A stretch of DNA of 43,840 bases from an uncultured Bacteroidales bacterium (GTDB taxonomy: Bacteria; Bacteroidota; Bacteroidia; Bacteroidales; P3), in NCBI GenBank assembly GCA_900316055.1, contig ONBK01000021.1:1-43840 (forward strand). The letters run 5' to 3'. Below are positions 32,992-43,133 of the stretch, in pieces (positions within the stretch are counted from its first letter, which is position 1; every line of letters starts with the position of its first letter). The notes beneath the pieces are model-generated. The model worked only from the letters and a program-made list of their open reading frames with translations. It searched no databases and had not been told where the DNA came from. A program made the translations under genes and the position numbers.

Positions 32992-33816
32992 ATGGCTTTA
33001 AAGAAAATTAAACCTACAACCCCCGGTCAGCGCCACAAACTGGTCGTCACCAATGACGATATCACCGCTACCAAACCGGAGAAAAGCCTTGTTTACGGTA
33101 TCCGCAAGAGCGGTGGCCGCAACAATCAGGGTAAGATGACCATGCGCTACATCGGCGGCGGTCACAAACAGCTTTACCGTTTTGTCGACTTCAAGCGCAC
33201 CAAGGATGGTATCCCCGCCGTGGTGAAGACCATCGAGTACGACCCCAACCGCAGTTCGCGCATCGCTCTCATCTGCTATGCCGACGGCGAGAAGAGCTAC
33301 ATCCTCTGCCCTCAGGGCCTCAAGGTCGGTCAGACCGTGATGTCCGGTAAAGGCGTCGCCCCCGAAGTGGGCAACACCCTTCTGCTTGCTGAGATTCCTT
33401 TCGGCACGCTGATTCACAATATCGAGCTCCGTCCCGGCCAGGGTGCCAAGATGGTGCGTTCGGCCGGTGCCTATGCCCAGCTGATGTCGCGTGACGACAA
33501 GTACGCCATCATCAAAATGCCCAGCGGCGAGATGCGCATGATTCTCCAGGCCTGCCGCGCTACCGTCGGTATCGTCAGCAACCCCGAGCACAACCTCGAG
33601 GTGGGCGGTAAAGCCGGTCGTAGCCGTCACCTCGGCCGTCGTCCGCGCAACCGTGGCGTTGTCATGAACCCTGTCGACCACCCGATGGGCGGTGGTGAAG
33701 GCCGTCAGACCGGCGGACATCCCCGTTCGCGTAAGGGTATCCCGGCCAAGGGCTACAAGACTCGCGCTCCCAAGAAGCAGTCGAGCAAGTACATCGTCGA
33801 AAGAAGAAAGAAGTAA
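32992..33816 (+). CDS. rplB: 50S ribosomal protein L2
   Basis: A 274-residue L2, central to subunit association and peptidyl transferase structure. It shows [20 protein letters not shown], the [17 protein letters not shown] segment and the C-terminal [20 protein letters not shown] loop holding the conserved histidine near the active site. Confidence 0.97.
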   Translation: MALKKIKPTTPGQRHKLVVTNDDITATKPEKSLVYGIRKSGGRNNQGKMTMRYIGGGHKQLYRFVDFKRTKDGIPAVVKTIEYDPNRSSRIALICYADGEKSYILCPQGLKVGQTVMSGKGVAPEVGNTLLLAEIPFGTLIHNIELRPGQGAKMVRSAGAYAQLMSRDDKYAIIKMPSGEMRMILQACRATVGIVSNPEHNLEVGGKAGRSRHLGRRPRNRGVVMNPVDHPMGGGEGRQTGGHPRSRKGIPAKGYKTRAPKKQSSKYIVERRKK

Positions 33817-33836
33817 CTCAGTAAAAAGAAGAAACA

Positions 33837-34115
33837 ATGAGTCGTTCATTAAAGAAAGGTCCGTATATTTTCCATAAACTGGAAAAACGTGTAATCGAGG
33901 CACAGCAGTCCAACAAGAAGGTTACCATCAAGACATGGTCGAGAGCTTCGATGATTTCGCCCGACTTCGTGGGTCAGACTATCGCCGTGCATAACGGCAA
34001 TAAGTTCATCCCCGTGTACGTCACCGAGAACATGGTGGGTCACAAGCTCGGCGAGTTCGCTCCCACCCGCATCTTCCGCGGCCATGCAGGATCTAAAGAT
34101 AAAGGTAAAAAGTAA
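33837..34115 (+). CDS. rpsS: 30S ribosomal protein S19
   Basis: A 92-residue S19, in the 30S head, with the signature [23 protein letters not shown] and [17 protein letters not shown]. Start ATG at 33837 ([10 protein letters not shown]) after an AAGAAGAAACA leader typical of the operon. Confidence 0.96.
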   Translation: MSRSLKKGPYIFHKLEKRVIEAQQSNKKVTIKTWSRASMISPDFVGQTIAVHNGNKFIPVYVTENMVGHKLGEFAPTRIFRGHAGSKDKGKK

Positions 34116-34128
34116 ACATTAAAAGAAA

Positions 34129-34566
34129 ATGGGACGTAGAAAACATAATAGTGCAGAAGCACGTAAAGAAGCCAACAAGACCCTTTATGTGGCAAAGTTG
34201 ATGAACAATCCTACTTCGCCTCAGAAGACCCGTCTCGTCGCTGACCTCGTCCGTGGTGTCGACGTCGAGAAGGCTCTCGGTATCCTCCAGTACAACCCCC
34301 GCGAGTCCGCTCCCAAAATGCGCAAGCTCATCCTCTCGGCTGTCGCCAACTGGCAGGCCAAGAATGAGGGTGCCCGCATGGAGGACGCTCAGCTGTATGT
34401 CAAGCAAATCAAGGTTGACGAAGGCCGCACCATGAAGCGCATGCGCACCGCCCCCCAGGGCCGTGGCTACCGCATCCGCAAGCGCAGCAACCACATCACC
34501 GTGATTCTCGGCAGCCGCATCGAGGATGCCCCCGTCGCTCAGGCTGAAAAAGAAGAAACTAAATAA
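34129..34566 (+). CDS. rplV: 50S ribosomal protein L22
   Basis: A 145-residue L22 whose beta hairpin narrows the exit tunnel (RTMKRMRTAPQGRGYRIRKR, the site of macrolide-resistance changes, looks ordinary). TSPQKTRLVADLVRG and NWQAKNEGARM are conserved. The tail is acidic and Lys/Glu-rich, common in this group. Confidence 0.96.
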   Translation: MGRRKHNSAEARKEANKTLYVAKLMNNPTSPQKTRLVADLVRGVDVEKALGILQYNPRESAPKMRKLILSAVANWQAKNEGARMEDAQLYVKQIKVDEGRTMKRMRTAPQGRGYRIRKRSNHITVILGSRIEDAPVAQAEKEETK

Positions 34567-34591
34567 GTAATTAATAAGAAGAAACTCAACA

Positions 34592-35347
34592 ATGGGACAA
34601 AAAACTAACCCAATTGGAAACAGATTAGGTATCATCCGCGGATGGGATTCTAACTGGTTTGGCGGAAGAAGATTTGAACAGAAGCTCGTTGAGGACGACA
34701 AGATTCGTAAGTATCTCAACGCCCGTCTCGCCAAGGCTAGCATCTCCAAGATTTATATTGAGCGTACCCTCAAACTGCTCACCGTCACCATCAACTCCGC
34801 CCGTCCGGGTCTCATCATCGGTCGTGCTGGCTCCGAGGTCGACAAACTGCGCGAGGAACTCAAGAAGCTCACCGGCAAGGATGTCCAGATCAACATCAGC
34901 GAGGTGAAGCGCCCCGAGATGGACGCCGTCCTCGTTGCTCAGAACATCGCCAAACAGATTGAAGGCCGCATCCAGTATCGTCGTGCCATCAAGAACGCCA
35001 TCACCTCCACCATGCGTACCGGTGCCGAGGGTATCAAGGTCTCCATCGCCGGCCGTATCGGCGGTGCTGAAATCGCACGTAGCGAGCACTTCAAAGAGGG
35101 TCGCACTCCCCTGCACACTCTCCGTGCCGACATCGACTATGCCAACGCTGAGGCTCACACCACCTATGGCCGTATCGGCATCAAGGTGTGGATTTGCCGT
35201 GGTGTCGTCTATGGCAGACCCGAGCTCGTCCCCTCCACCGTTGGCGGTCAGCAGAAAGACCACCGTGCAGGTGCCATGGGTGCCGGCCGTCGCCCCGAAG
35301 GTGCTCCCCGCCGTCGTCAGGGTAACAGAAATAACAACAGTAAATAA
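34592..35347 (+). CDS. rpsC: 30S ribosomal protein S3
   Basis: A 251-residue S3 with a KH domain ([20 protein letters not shown]; GxxG loop intact) and the C-terminal mRNA-entry domain ([21 protein letters not shown]). It starts [18 protein letters not shown]. The last residues are Arg/Asn/Gly-rich. Confidence 0.97.
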   Translation: MGQKTNPIGNRLGIIRGWDSNWFGGRRFEQKLVEDDKIRKYLNARLAKASISKIYIERTLKLLTVTINSARPGLIIGRAGSEVDKLREELKKLTGKDVQINISEVKRPEMDAVLVAQNIAKQIEGRIQYRRAIKNAITSTMRTGAEGIKVSIAGRIGGAEIARSEHFKEGRTPLHTLRADIDYANAEAHTTYGRIGIKVWICRGVVYGRPELVPSTVGGQQKDHRAGAMGAGRRPEGAPRRRQGNRNNNSK

Positions 35348-35389
35348 TTTGTAGTTTAGTCTGCGCTAAACACGAAACAATAAGAAGAA

Positions 35390-35812
35390 ATGTTACAACC
35401 TAAGAAAACAAGATATAGAAAGCAGCAGAAAGGCAAAATCAAAGGTAATGCCTTCCGTGGCCATGAACTCGCATTCGGTACCTTCGGTATCAAATCGCTC
35501 GAAACATGCTTCATCACTGGCCGTCAGATTGAGGCTGCTCGTCAAGCTGTAACGCGTCACATGAAACGTGAAGGTCAGATTTGGATTCGCATCTTCCCGG
35601 ACAAACCCATCACCAAGAAGCCCAATGAGGTGCGTATGGGTAAGGGTAAGGGTGCTCCCGAGTATTTCGTCGCCCGCGTCATGCCTGGCACCATGCTCTT
35701 CGAATGCGAAGGTGTCCCCATGGATGTCGCCAAAGAGGCTCTGCGTCTCGCCGCACAGAAACTCCCCATCTCGACCAAGTTCGTTGTGAAAAGAGACTAT
35801 ATCGAAGAATAA
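35390..35812 (+). CDS. rplP: 50S ribosomal protein L16
   Basis: A 140-residue L16, near the A-site and needed for late 50S maturation. Motifs [35 protein letters not shown] and the hydroxylated-Arg loop region [16 protein letters not shown] are clear. Confidence 0.97.
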   Translation: MLQPKKTRYRKQQKGKIKGNAFRGHELAFGTFGIKSLETCFITGRQIEAARQAVTRHMKREGQIWIRIFPDKPITKKPNEVRMGKGKGAPEYFVARVMPGTMLFECEGVPMDVAKEALRLAAQKLPISTKFVVKRDYIEE

Positions 35813-35830
35813 TTAGAAGCCCCTACAGTC

Positions 35831-36034
35831 ATGAAGAATGAAATTGTTTTAAAAGAGCTCTCGACTGCTGAATTGAAGGAGAAACTCGAGAACGAGCGCG
35901 CCCAGTATCAGAAGATGGTTCTGACCCACGCTGTCTCTCCCCTTGAGAACCCCAACAAAATTAAAGAAAGTAGAAAAAATATTGCCCGCTGCCTTACAGA
36001 GCTCCGCGCCCGCGAAATCGCTGGCAACAAGTAA
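35831..36034 (+). CDS. rpmC: 50S ribosomal protein L29
   Basis: A 67-residue L29, two long helices beside the tunnel exit. MKNEIVLKELSTAELKEKL and the NIARCLTELRAREI end fit the family. 18 bases after rplP. Confidence 0.94.
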   Translation: MKNEIVLKELSTAELKEKLENERAQYQKMVLTHAVSPLENPNKIKESRKNIARCLTELRAREIAGNK

Positions 36035-36064
36035 GCATGGCAATTAGTAAAATCCAATTCTAAG

Positions 36065-36319
36065 ATGGAAAGAAATTTAAGAAAAGAAAGAATCGGTGTT
36101 GTGGTCAGCAACAAAATGGACAAGTCCATCGTGATTCTCGTCGAACGTAAGGTGAAACACCCTAAGTACGGCAAGTTCGTGAAGAAGTCCACCAAATTCA
36201 TGGCCCACGATGAAAAGAACGAAGCCAACATGGGCGACACCGTCCGCATCATGGAGACCCGTCCCCTGAGCAAGAACAAATGCTGGCGTCTGGTCGAGAT
36301 CGTTGAGAAGGCAAAATAA
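36065..36319 (+). CDS. rpsQ: 30S ribosomal protein S17
   Basis: An 84-residue S17, an OB-fold primary binder of 16S rRNA. Starts [20 protein letters not shown] and contains [19 protein letters not shown] and the [19 protein letters not shown] end. Confidence 0.96.
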   Translation: MERNLRKERIGVVVSNKMDKSIVILVERKVKHPKYGKFVKKSTKFMAHDEKNEANMGDTVRIMETRPLSKNKCWRLVEIVEKAK

Positions 36320-36352
36320 TACAACACCTATCAGAAAAAACAAAAAGAAGAA

Positions 36353-36721
36353 ATGATACAGCAAGAAACCAGAATGACAGTTGCCGATAACAGCGGTGCC
36401 AAAAGCGCCCTGTGTATCCGCGTCCTGGGTGGCACCAAGAAGCGCTATGCTTCCATCGGTGATACCATTGTGGTGGCCATCAAAGATGCACTGCCCTCCG
36501 GCAACGTGAAGAAAGGTAGCGTCTCCAAGGCAGTCGTGGTGCGCACCAAGAAAGAGATTCGTCGCAATGATGGCTCCTACATCCGCTTCGACGACAATGC
36601 CTGTGTATTGCTCACCGCTGCCGACGAGCTCCGTGGCACCCGTATCTTCGGCCCCGTGGGTCGTGAACTGCGTGAGAAACAGTTTATGAAGATTGTCTCT
36701 CTCGCTCCCGAAGTATTGTAA
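36353..36721 (+). CDS. rplN: 50S ribosomal protein L14
   Basis: A 122-residue L14, at the subunit interface and binding site of the silencing factor RsfS. It starts [17 protein letters not shown] and has [19 protein letters not shown] near the end. Its stop codon is intact and followed directly by the damaged rplX. Confidence 0.97.
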   Translation: MIQQETRMTVADNSGAKSALCIRVLGGTKKRYASIGDTIVVAIKDALPSGNVKKGSVSKAVVVRTKKEIRRNDGSYIRFDDNACVLLTAADELRGTRIFGPVGRELREKQFMKIVSLAPEVL

Positions 36722-37014
36722 ACAATAAAAGAAAGGTCATCGCCGGCGACGACAAAGGTAAAATCGCCAAGGTCCTGAAGGTCTATCCCGAAAAGAACCG
36801 CGCCATCGTCGAGGGTGTCAACGTGAATAAGAAACATACCAAACCCAACGCCAAGAACACCCAGGGAGGTATCGTCGAGCAGGAAGCTCCTATTCACATT
36901 TCCAACCTTATGGTTGTGGTCGGCAAGACCCCTTCCAAGATTGGTCGCCGTATTGACGAAAAGACTGGCAAAATAGTCCGTTATTCTAAAAAAACTGGAG
37001 AGGAGATTAAGTAA
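36722..37014 (+). pseudogene. rplX: 50S ribosomal protein L24 lacking its start and first codons
   Basis: In frame with the stop at 37012-37014 the sequence reads KVIAGDDKGKIAKVLKVYP...EGVNVNKKHTKPNAKNTQGG...[11 protein letters not shown], clearly L24 with its KOW motif. Upstream there is only a leader-like aacaataaaagaa and then the L14 stop. The usual first dozen residues (start through an LHIKKGDTV-like segment) and any ATG/GTG/TTG are absent. The leader appears fused directly to codon 12 or so, a loss of roughly 35 nt. The first canonical in-frame start is a GTG at 36823, which would drop the KOW motif. L24 initiates 50S assembly, so an assembly error is likely. The stop overlaps the rplE ATG by one base. 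Confidence 0.8.
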
Positions 37015-37574
37015 TGGCATACATTCCCGCATTAAAGACCAAATACAAAGAGGAGATTCTTCCTGCTTTGATGAAAGAGTACGGCTACAAGACCGTTATG
37101 CAGGCTCCCCGCCTGAAGAAAATCACCCTGAACCAGGGTCTTGGTAAGGCCGCTATCGCCGACAAGAAAGTCATCGACAAGGGTATCGAGGAGATGACTG
37201 CCATCACCGGCCAGAAAGCTGTCGCCACCAAGTCACGTAAAGATATTTCGAACTTCAAACTGCGTCGCGGTATGCCCATCGGCGTCCGCGTGACCCTCCG
37301 CGGCGAGCGTATGTACGAGTTCCTCGAGCGCCTCGTCACCGCCTCCATTCCCCGTATCCGCGATTTCCGCGGTATCAACGACAAGGGCTTTGATGGCAAG
37401 GGTAACTACACCTTCGGTATCGCTGAGCAGATTATCTTCCCCGAGATTGACATCGACAAGATCGACCGCATCCAGGGTATGGACATCACCTTCGTCACTT
37501 CGGCCAACACCGACAAGGAGGCTATGTCGCTGCTCAAGCAGTTCGGTTTACCTTTCAAGAATCAACAAAAATAA
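37014..37574 (+). CDS. rplE: 50S ribosomal protein L5
   Basis: A 186-residue L5, binding 5S rRNA and the P-site tRNA. Motifs [30 protein letters not shown] and [19 protein letters not shown] are intact. Its ATG overlaps the rplX stop (TAATG). Confidence 0.97.
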   Translation: MAYIPALKTKYKEEILPALMKEYGYKTVMQAPRLKKITLNQGLGKAAIADKKVIDKGIEEMTAITGQKAVATKSRKDISNFKLRRGMPIGVRVTLRGERMYEFLERLVTASIPRIRDFRGINDKGFDGKGNYTFGIAEQIIFPEIDIDKIDRIQGMDITFVTSANTDKEAMSLLKQFGLPFKNQQK

Positions 37575-37579
37575 GCATA

Positions 37580-37879
37580 ATGGCTAAAGAATCGATTAAA
37601 GCAAGAGAGCGCAAAAGAGCTAAAATGGTCGCCAAGTACGCCGCCAAACGCGCTGCCCTGAAAGAAATTGTTCGCACCGGTGAACCCGAGGACGTGGAGA
37701 AGGCCGTCATCGCCCTTCAGAAGCTTCCGAAGAATGCCTGCCCCATCCGTCAGCACAACCGCTGCCAGTTGACCGGCCGTCCCAAAGGCTACATGCGTCA
37801 GTTCGGAATCTCGCGTATCAACTTCCGCGAGATGGCAGTATCCGGCCTCATCCCCGGCGTGAAAAAAGCAAGTTGGTAA
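37580..37879 (+). CDS. rpsN: 30S ribosomal protein S14
   Basis: A 99-residue S14 of the long, zinc-free type: [17 protein letters not shown] and the RHNRCxxTGRPKG-like [21 protein letters not shown] with a single Cys, so no CxxC zinc ribbon. Spaced 5 bases from rplE. Confidence 0.96.
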   Translation: MAKESIKARERKRAKMVAKYAAKRAALKEIVRTGEPEDVEKAVIALQKLPKNACPIRQHNRCQLTGRPKGYMRQFGISRINFREMAVSGLIPGVKKASW

Positions 37880-37951
37880 GAAATAATTTATTGGTAGCTT
37901 TGCAAGTTGGCATAACACCAATACTACAAAACTTAAAATCAAAAAATTAAT

Positions 37952-38353
37952 ATGGTAACAGATCCTATTGCAGATTACCTGACCCGCATGAGAAACGCCA
38001 TTGCCGCCAAGCATCGCGTGGTCGAAATCCCCGGTTCCAAACTGAAGAAGGAAATCACCAAGATTCTCTTCGAGAAGGGTTACATCCTCAACTACAAGTT
38101 CGAGAATGAGGGTTCCCACAATCAGAGCATCAAAATCGCTCTCAAGTATCACCCCGTCACCAAACAGTCAGCCATTGCCGAGCTGAAGCGCATCTCCAGC
38201 CCTGGTCTGCGTAAGTACGTCTCTGTTGACGAAATGCCCCGTGTCCTCAATGGCCTCGGTATTGCCATCGTTTCAACATCCAAAGGCCTAATGACCGACA
38301 AGGAAGCCCGCACTCTCAACGTGGGTGGTGAAGTTTTATGTTACATCAGCTAA
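37952..38353 (+). CDS. rpsH: 30S ribosomal protein S8
   Basis: A 133-residue S8, a primary 16S binder and, in E. coli, repressor of the spc operon. [41 protein letters not shown] segment and GGEVLCYIS end are present. Preceded by a 72-base gap of A/T-rich sequence without obvious structure. Confidence 0.96.
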   Translation: MVTDPIADYLTRMRNAIAAKHRVVEIPGSKLKKEITKILFEKGYILNYKFENEGSHNQSIKIALKYHPVTKQSAIAELKRISSPGLRKYVSVDEMPRVLNGLGIAIVSTSKGLMTDKEARTLNVGGEVLCYIS

Positions 38354-38374
38354 TCAAGAGAGGAGAAAAAAGAA

Positions 38375-38929
38375 ATGTCAAGAATAGGTAAAATGCCCAT
38401 CCACCTTCCCAAAGGTGTCGAAGTGAAGATTTCTGATGACAACGTGCTGACTGTCAAAGGTCCCCTCGGAGAGCTCAGCCAGAAAGTCAATCCCATGATA
38501 AAGATGAATGTTGAAGATGGTGTGCTCCACTTCAATCGTCCTAACGACGAGCGTGAAACCAAAGCCCAGCACGGCCTCTATCGCGCCCTTGCCGCCAATA
38601 TGGTGAAAGGTGTCAGCGAAGGTTTCAAGACCGTCCAGGAAGTTATCGGCGTGGGTTACAAAGTTCAGGCCACGGGCAACGTCATGGAGATGGATCTCGG
38701 CTACTCCCACAAGATTTTCTTCGAGCTTGCTCCCGAAATCAAGGTCGAGACTGTCACTGAGAAAGGTAAGAACCCCATCATCACCATGACCTGCTGTGAC
38801 AAGCAGATCCTCGGTCTGGCTGCCGCCAAGATTCGTTCGCTCCGCAAACCCGAGCCCTATAAAGGTAAAGGTATCCGCTTCCAGGGCGAAGAAATTCGTA
38901 AGAAAGCTGGTAAAGCTGCTGCTAAATAA
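38375..38929 (+). CDS. rplF: 50S ribosomal protein L6
   Basis: A 184-residue L6 of two homologous beta-alpha domains near the sarcin-ricin loop. [16 protein letters not shown] start and the [24 protein letters not shown] end are typical. Confidence 0.97.
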   Translation: MSRIGKMPIHLPKGVEVKISDDNVLTVKGPLGELSQKVNPMIKMNVEDGVLHFNRPNDERETKAQHGLYRALAANMVKGVSEGFKTVQEVIGVGYKVQATGNVMEMDLGYSHKIFFELAPEIKVETVTEKGKNPIITMTCCDKQILGLAAAKIRSLRKPEPYKGKGIRFQGEEIRKKAGKAAAK

Positions 38930-38976
38930 GTAACAAGGTAAAGAAGATTTGCCAACAGCCAAAAAGAAAAACAATT

Positions 38977-39330
38977 ATGGCAACAAATAAAGACATAAGA
39001 AGAACAAAGATTAAATTCCGCATCCGTCATAAAGTCAGCGGTACCGCTGAGATGCCTCGCCTGTCGGTTTTCAGAAGCAACAAGGAAATCTATGCCCAGG
39101 TGATTGACGATGTAAAAGGTGTGACACTGACCGCAGCCTCTTCTCTTGAGAAAGGCTTTGAAAAGAGTGGCACAAAGAGCGAAGTGGCCGCCAAGGTCGG
39201 CAAAACCGTTGCCGAGCGTGCCATTGCCGCTGGTATCAAAACCGTTGTTTTTGACCGTAATGGTTACCTCTACCACGGCCGTGTGAAGAGCTTGGCCGAC
39301 GGTGCCAGAGAAGGTGGTTTAAAATTCTAA
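38977..39330 (+). CDS. rplR: 50S ribosomal protein L18
   Basis: A 117-residue L18 that carries 5S rRNA into the 50S subunit. [46 protein letters not shown] are the family motifs. Eight bases before rpsE. Confidence 0.96.
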   Translation: MATNKDIRRTKIKFRIRHKVSGTAEMPRLSVFRSNKEIYAQVIDDVKGVTLTAASSLEKGFEKSGTKSEVAAKVGKTVAERAIAAGIKTVVFDRNGYLYHGRVKSLADGAREGGLKF

Positions 39331-39337
39331 TAAAGTC

Positions 39338-39856
39338 ATGGCAGAAGTAAACATTAAAAGAGTAAAATCAAGCGAGATCGAATTCAAAGATCGTCTTGTC
39401 GCTATCAATCGCGTCACCAAGGTCACCAAAGGTGGTAGAACCTTCACCTTTGCTGCCATTGTCGTTATTGGAAATGAAAACGGTGTTGTGGGCTACGGTC
39501 TCGGTAAAGCCAAGGAAGTCCAGGCTGCCGTCCAGAAAGGTATCGACGACGCCAAGAAGAACCTTATCCGTGTTCCCGTGCTGAAGGGTACCATCCCCCA
39601 TGAGCAGTGCGGTAAGTACAGCGGTGCCAAAGTGTTCCTAAAACCTGCAGCTCCCGGTACCGGTGTCATCGCCGGTGGTGCTATGCGCGCTGTCCTCGAG
39701 AGCGTTGGTGTGAAGGATGTGCTTGCCAAGTGCAAGGGCTCCTCTAATCCCCACAGTGTGGTAAAGGCCACCATCAATGCCCTTCTTCAGATGAAGGATC
39801 CTTATATGGTGTCCCAACTGCGTGGTATTTCCCTCGACAAAGTGTTTAACGGTTAA
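39338..39856 (+). CDS. rpsE: 30S ribosomal protein S5
   Basis: A 172-residue S5, part of the mRNA entry helicase and accuracy centre. [36 protein letters not shown] and the [19 protein letters not shown] segment are present. Confidence 0.97.
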   Translation: MAEVNIKRVKSSEIEFKDRLVAINRVTKVTKGGRTFTFAAIVVIGNENGVVGYGLGKAKEVQAAVQKGIDDAKKNLIRVPVLKGTIPHEQCGKYSGAKVFLKPAAPGTGVIAGGAMRAVLESVGVKDVLAKCKGSSNPHSVVKATINALLQMKDPYMVSQLRGISLDKVFNG

Positions 39857-39861
39857 TCAAT

Positions 39862-39868
39862 AGGAGGT
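39862..39868 (+). promoter_or_regulatory. Shine-Dalgarno sequence of rpmD
   Basis: AGGAGGT lies seven bases before the rpmD ATG at 39876. Such sites are rare in Bacteroidetes, whose ribosomes occlude the anti-SD, and no other gene in this operon has a comparable one. Confidence 0.6.
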
Positions 39869-39875
39869 CAAGTAT

Positions 39876-40055
39876 ATGAAGAAACTTAGAATCAAACAGG
39901 TCAGAAGTATCATTGGCCGTCCCGCCCGTCAGAAACGCACGATGGAAGCCCTCGGTCTTCGTCGTATCAACCACACCCGTGAGGTGGTCGCCACCCCTCA
40001 GATTATGGGTATGATTGAGCACGTCAAGCACCTCATCACTGTCGAAGAAATTTAA
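39876..40055 (+). CDS. rpmD: 50S ribosomal protein L30
   Basis: A short 59-residue L30 (MKKLRIKQVRSIIGRPARQK ... HLITVEEI), full length for the family and in its expected place between rpsE and rplO. Its start is preceded by AGGAGGT seven bases before the ATG, a near-perfect Shine-Dalgarno sequence, whereas the neighbouring genes have A-rich leaders without one. Confidence 0.95.
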   Translation: MKKLRIKQVRSIIGRPARQKRTMEALGLRRINHTREVVATPQIMGMIEHVKHLITVEEI

Positions 40056-40081
40056 TCTGTAAAGAAGAAAGGAAACATATA

Positions 40082-40531
40082 ATGAACTTAAGTAATCTCA
40101 AACCCGCTGAAGGTTCTATTAAGCACTCCAAACGTATCGGTCGTGGCGCCGGTTCCGGTAAGGGCGGCACAGCCACGCGCGGTAACAAGGGTGCCAAAGC
40201 TCGTTCCGGCTACCATCAGAAAGTTGGCTTCGAGGGTGGTCAGATGCCCCTCTATCGCCGTGTTCCGAAATTCGGTTTCAAGAATATCAACCGCGTTGAA
40301 TATGTCGGCATCAACATCGATACCCTCAACGCTCTCGCTGAAACTAAGAATATCACTGACTTCAATCTTGAGGTGTTCCAGCAGAACGGACTTATCTCCG
40401 GCAAGGATCGCATCAAGATTCTGGGTCGCGGCGAACTCGCCAAAGCTGTCAACGTCACCGCTCACGCTTTCTCGGCTACCGCCAAGAAGGCTATTGAGGA
40501 AAAAGGTGGTGTGGCTACCGTAATCGAATAA
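40082..40531 (+). CDS. rplO: 50S ribosomal protein L15
   Basis: A 149-residue L15 with the extended Gly/Arg-rich N-terminus (RIGRGAGSGKGGTATRGNKGAKAR), EGGQMPLYRRVPKFGF and a globular C-terminus ending VATVIE. Late 50S assembly protein. Confidence 0.96.
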   Translation: MNLSNLKPAEGSIKHSKRIGRGAGSGKGGTATRGNKGAKARSGYHQKVGFEGGQMPLYRRVPKFGFKNINRVEYVGINIDTLNALAETKNITDFNLEVFQQNGLISGKDRIKILGRGELAKAVNVTAHAFSATAKKAIEEKGGVATVIE

Positions 40532-40546
40532 AACAAAACTATTACA

Positions 40547-41908
40547 ATGAAGCGATTTATACAGACACTTAAAAACATCTGGTCGATTGAGGACCTGCGG
40601 AAAAGAATCCTTTACACTATTGGTTTGGTGTTGATTTACCGCATTGGTTGCTACGTCATGCTGCCGGGTGTTGACCCTGATCCCGAAAAACTTGCCGCCT
40701 TTAGAGATAAAGGTGACAGCGGACTGATGGGCCTTCTCAATATGTTCTCGGGTGGTGCATTCTCCAATGCCTCCATTTTTGCTTTGGGTATTATGCCTTA
40801 CATCACGGCTTCGATTGTTATCCAGCTGTTGGTGATGGTTGTCCCCAAGTTCCAGAAGATGCAGAGAGAAGGTGAAAGTGGCCGTAGAAAGATGAATCAA
40901 ATCACTCGTTGGCTTACCGTTGCTGTGACTGCAGCCCAGGCTCCCGCCTATATCACTAATATGGCCAGCCAGTTGGGTGCCAGCCCCGAAGCTTTCCATC
41001 CCTTTACTGGTGCTGCACCCTCTGCCCTTTTCTGGGTCAGCAGTATTATCATCCTCATCAGCGGCACCCTCTTCGTGATGTGGCTCGGTGAGCGCATCAC
41101 CGACAAAGGTGTTGGCAATGGTATTTCACTTCTGATTATGATTGGTATTATCGCCCGTCTGCCGTTCGCTCTTTCTGGCGAATTCGCCACCCGTATGAAC
41201 CAGAGCGGCAGTCTCGTGATGTTCCTCGTCGAAATTATTGTTCTGCTTGTGGTCATACTTCTGGTTATTCTGTTGGTGCAGGGCACCCGCAGAATTCCTG
41301 TGCAGTATGCCAAGCGCATTGTGGGCAACAAGCAGTATGGTGGTGTCCGTCAGTATATCCCCATCAAGGTCAATGCTGCCGGCGTTATGCCTATCATCTT
41401 CGCTCAGGCCATCATGTTCCTGCCCATCACTTTCATGGGATTCTCCGATAATACTGATAGCAGTTTCGCAATCGCTTTCTCCGACTACAACGGCTTCTGG
41501 TACAACCTGGTGTTCTTCATCCTCGTTGTCGTCTTCACTTACTTCTACACCGCCATTGCTATCAACCCCAACCAGATGGCTGACGATATGAAGAAGAACG
41601 GTGGTTTCATTCCTGGAGTCAAGCCTGGTCGCAAGACGGCTGAATATCTGGAGAATATCCTTTCGAAGGTTACCCTTCCGGGTTCCATTTTCCTCGCTAT
41701 CGTCGCTATCTTGCCTGCCATCATCCGTCTCTTCGGTGTGACTTCACAGTTCGCTCAGTTCTACGGCGGCACCTCGCTGCTCATCCTTGTGGGTGTCATT
41801 CTTGACACTCTCCAGCAGATTGAGAGCCACCTCCTGATGCGCCACTATGACGGCCTCACCAAGACCGGTCGCATTAAGGGTCGCACCTCTATGGCTATCC
41901 AAGCATAA
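40547..41908 (+). CDS. secY: preprotein translocase subunit SecY
   Basis: The 453-residue channel of the Sec translocon, with ten predicted membrane helices. The plug/TM2 region GGAFSNASIFALGIMPYITASI is typical, and the C-terminal cytosolic loops contain PGxRPGxxT-like PGVKPGRKTAEYL for SecA/ribosome binding. It follows rplO by 15 bases, the standard spc position. Membrane protein of the inner membrane. Confidence 0.97.
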   Translation: MKRFIQTLKNIWSIEDLRKRILYTIGLVLIYRIGCYVMLPGVDPDPEKLAAFRDKGDSGLMGLLNMFSGGAFSNASIFALGIMPYITASIVIQLLVMVVPKFQKMQREGESGRRKMNQITRWLTVAVTAAQAPAYITNMASQLGASPEAFHPFTGAAPSALFWVSSIIILISGTLFVMWLGERITDKGVGNGISLLIMIGIIARLPFALSGEFATRMNQSGSLVMFLVEIIVLLVVILLVILLVQGTRRIPVQYAKRIVGNKQYGGVRQYIPIKVNAAGVMPIIFAQAIMFLPITFMGFSDNTDSSFAIAFSDYNGFWYNLVFFILVVVFTYFYTAIAINPNQMADDMKKNGGFIPGVKPGRKTAEYLENILSKVTLPGSIFLAIVAILPAIIRLFGVTSQFAQFYGGTSLLILVGVILDTLQQIESHLLMRHYDGLTKTGRIKGRTSMAIQA

Positions 41909-41926
41909 AACGCTTTAGACGAAAGA

Positions 41927-42694
41927 ATGATATTACTCAAGACAAAAGAAGAAATCGAGCTCATACGTGATGCCGGCCTCCTCCTCGGGAAAACTCTCGC
42001 GGAGGTTGGCCGTCACATCCGTCCGGGTGTCACTACCACCTTCCTTGACAAGATAGGTGAGCAGTTCATCCGTGACAACGGAGCAAAACCCCTTTGTAAG
42101 GGCTTCGAGGGCTTCCCGTCGGCATTCTGCATCTCCGTCAATGATGTTGTGGTTCATGGTATTCCCGGCGACCTCTTCATTAAGGAGGGCGATAATGTCA
42201 GTCTTGACTGTGTTATCGAACTCAACGGCTATGTCGCTGACTCGGCCTACACGTTCGCAGTAGGCGAGATAAGTCCCGAAATGCAGCGTTTGATGAAAGT
42301 AACCAAAGAGGCTCTGTTTATTGGCCTGGATAAATGCAAAGCAGGGAATAGGGTAGGGGATATCAGTCATGCTGTGCAGATGCACTGTGAAAAGAACGGC
42401 TATTCTGTCGTCCGTGAACTCTGTGGTCACGGGGTGGGTTTTAAAATGCACGAATCGCCCAACGTCCCCAACTTTGGAACCAAAGGCACTGGCCCGCTGC
42501 TTAAGGAAGGCATGGTTATTGCAGTTGAACCGATGGTGTGCATGGGCTCCAAGAACGTCAAGTTCTCCAAGGAAGACGGTTGGACCTGCCGTACCCGCGA
42601 TGGTAAAGCTGCAGCCCACTATGAACACACAGTGGCCATCACCGCCAATGGTCCAGACATCCTCACCACTTTCGACTTTATAGAAAACAAATAA
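41927..42694 (+). CDS. map: type I methionine aminopeptidase
   Basis: A 255-residue metallopeptidase removing N-terminal Met. The metal ligands sit in the SLDCVIELNGYVADSAYTF, GHGVGFKMHE and VAVEPMV-like AVEPMVCMG segments and the late HYEHTVAI, all present. It lies between secY and infA (adk is absent), a usual Bacteroidetes arrangement. Confidence 0.96.
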   Translation: MILLKTKEEIELIRDAGLLLGKTLAEVGRHIRPGVTTTFLDKIGEQFIRDNGAKPLCKGFEGFPSAFCISVNDVVVHGIPGDLFIKEGDNVSLDCVIELNGYVADSAYTFAVGEISPEMQRLMKVTKEALFIGLDKCKAGNRVGDISHAVQMHCEKNGYSVVRELCGHGVGFKMHESPNVPNFGTKGTGPLLKEGMVIAVEPMVCMGSKNVKFSKEDGWTCRTRDGKAAAHYEHTVAITANGPDILTTFDFIENK

Positions 42695-42715
42695 ACGGTA
42701 AGTAAAAAAAAACGA

Positions 42716-42934
42716 ATGGCAAAACAAGCATCCATACAACTTGACGGAACGGTTGTCGAATCCCTCGGAAACGCCATGTTCCGCGTGGAATTGGAAAACG
42801 GACATCAGATTATTGCCCATATCTCCGGAAAGATGCGTATGCACTACATCAAAATTCTTCCCGGCGACAAAGTGCAGATTGAGATGTCTCCCTATGACCT
42901 CACCAAGGGCCGCATTACTTACCGTCACAAGTAG
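42716..42934 (+). CDS. infA: translation initiation factor IF-1
   Basis: A 72-residue OB-fold factor that blocks the A-site during initiation: [40 protein letters not shown] and [21 protein letters not shown] end. Full length. Confidence 0.97.
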   Translation: MAKQASIQLDGTVVESLGNAMFRVELENGHQIIAHISGKMRMHYIKILPGDKVQIEMSPYDLTKGRITYRHK

Positions 42935-42993
42935 GCTAAGCCACAACAAGAAGAAACAACAAAAAGTACAACAAGATTAATAATTACACAACA

Positions 42994-43110
42994 ATGAAAG
43001 TTAGAGTTTCAGTCAAGAAAAGATCGCCCGAGTGCAAAGTGGTTCGTCGCCACGGGGTGGTCTATGTTATCAACAAGAAAAATCCTAAATTCAAACAAAG
43101 ACAAGGATAA
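42994..43110 (+). CDS. rpmJ: 50S ribosomal protein L36
   Basis: A 38-residue L36: [21 protein letters not shown] ending KQRQG. It has only one Cys, so it is the zinc-free form, in line with the zinc-free S14 of the same operon. Between infA and rpsM as expected. Confidence 0.94.
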   Translation: MKVRVSVKKRSPECKVVRRHGVVYVINKKNPKFKQRQG

Positions 43111-43133
43111 TTAAAAAACAATAAAAAGAATCT

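Noticed and set aside
36823..37014. Short L24 starting at the GTG
   Set aside because: It would lack the KOW motif that defines L24; the upstream frame continues with clear L24 sequence, so this is not the real start.
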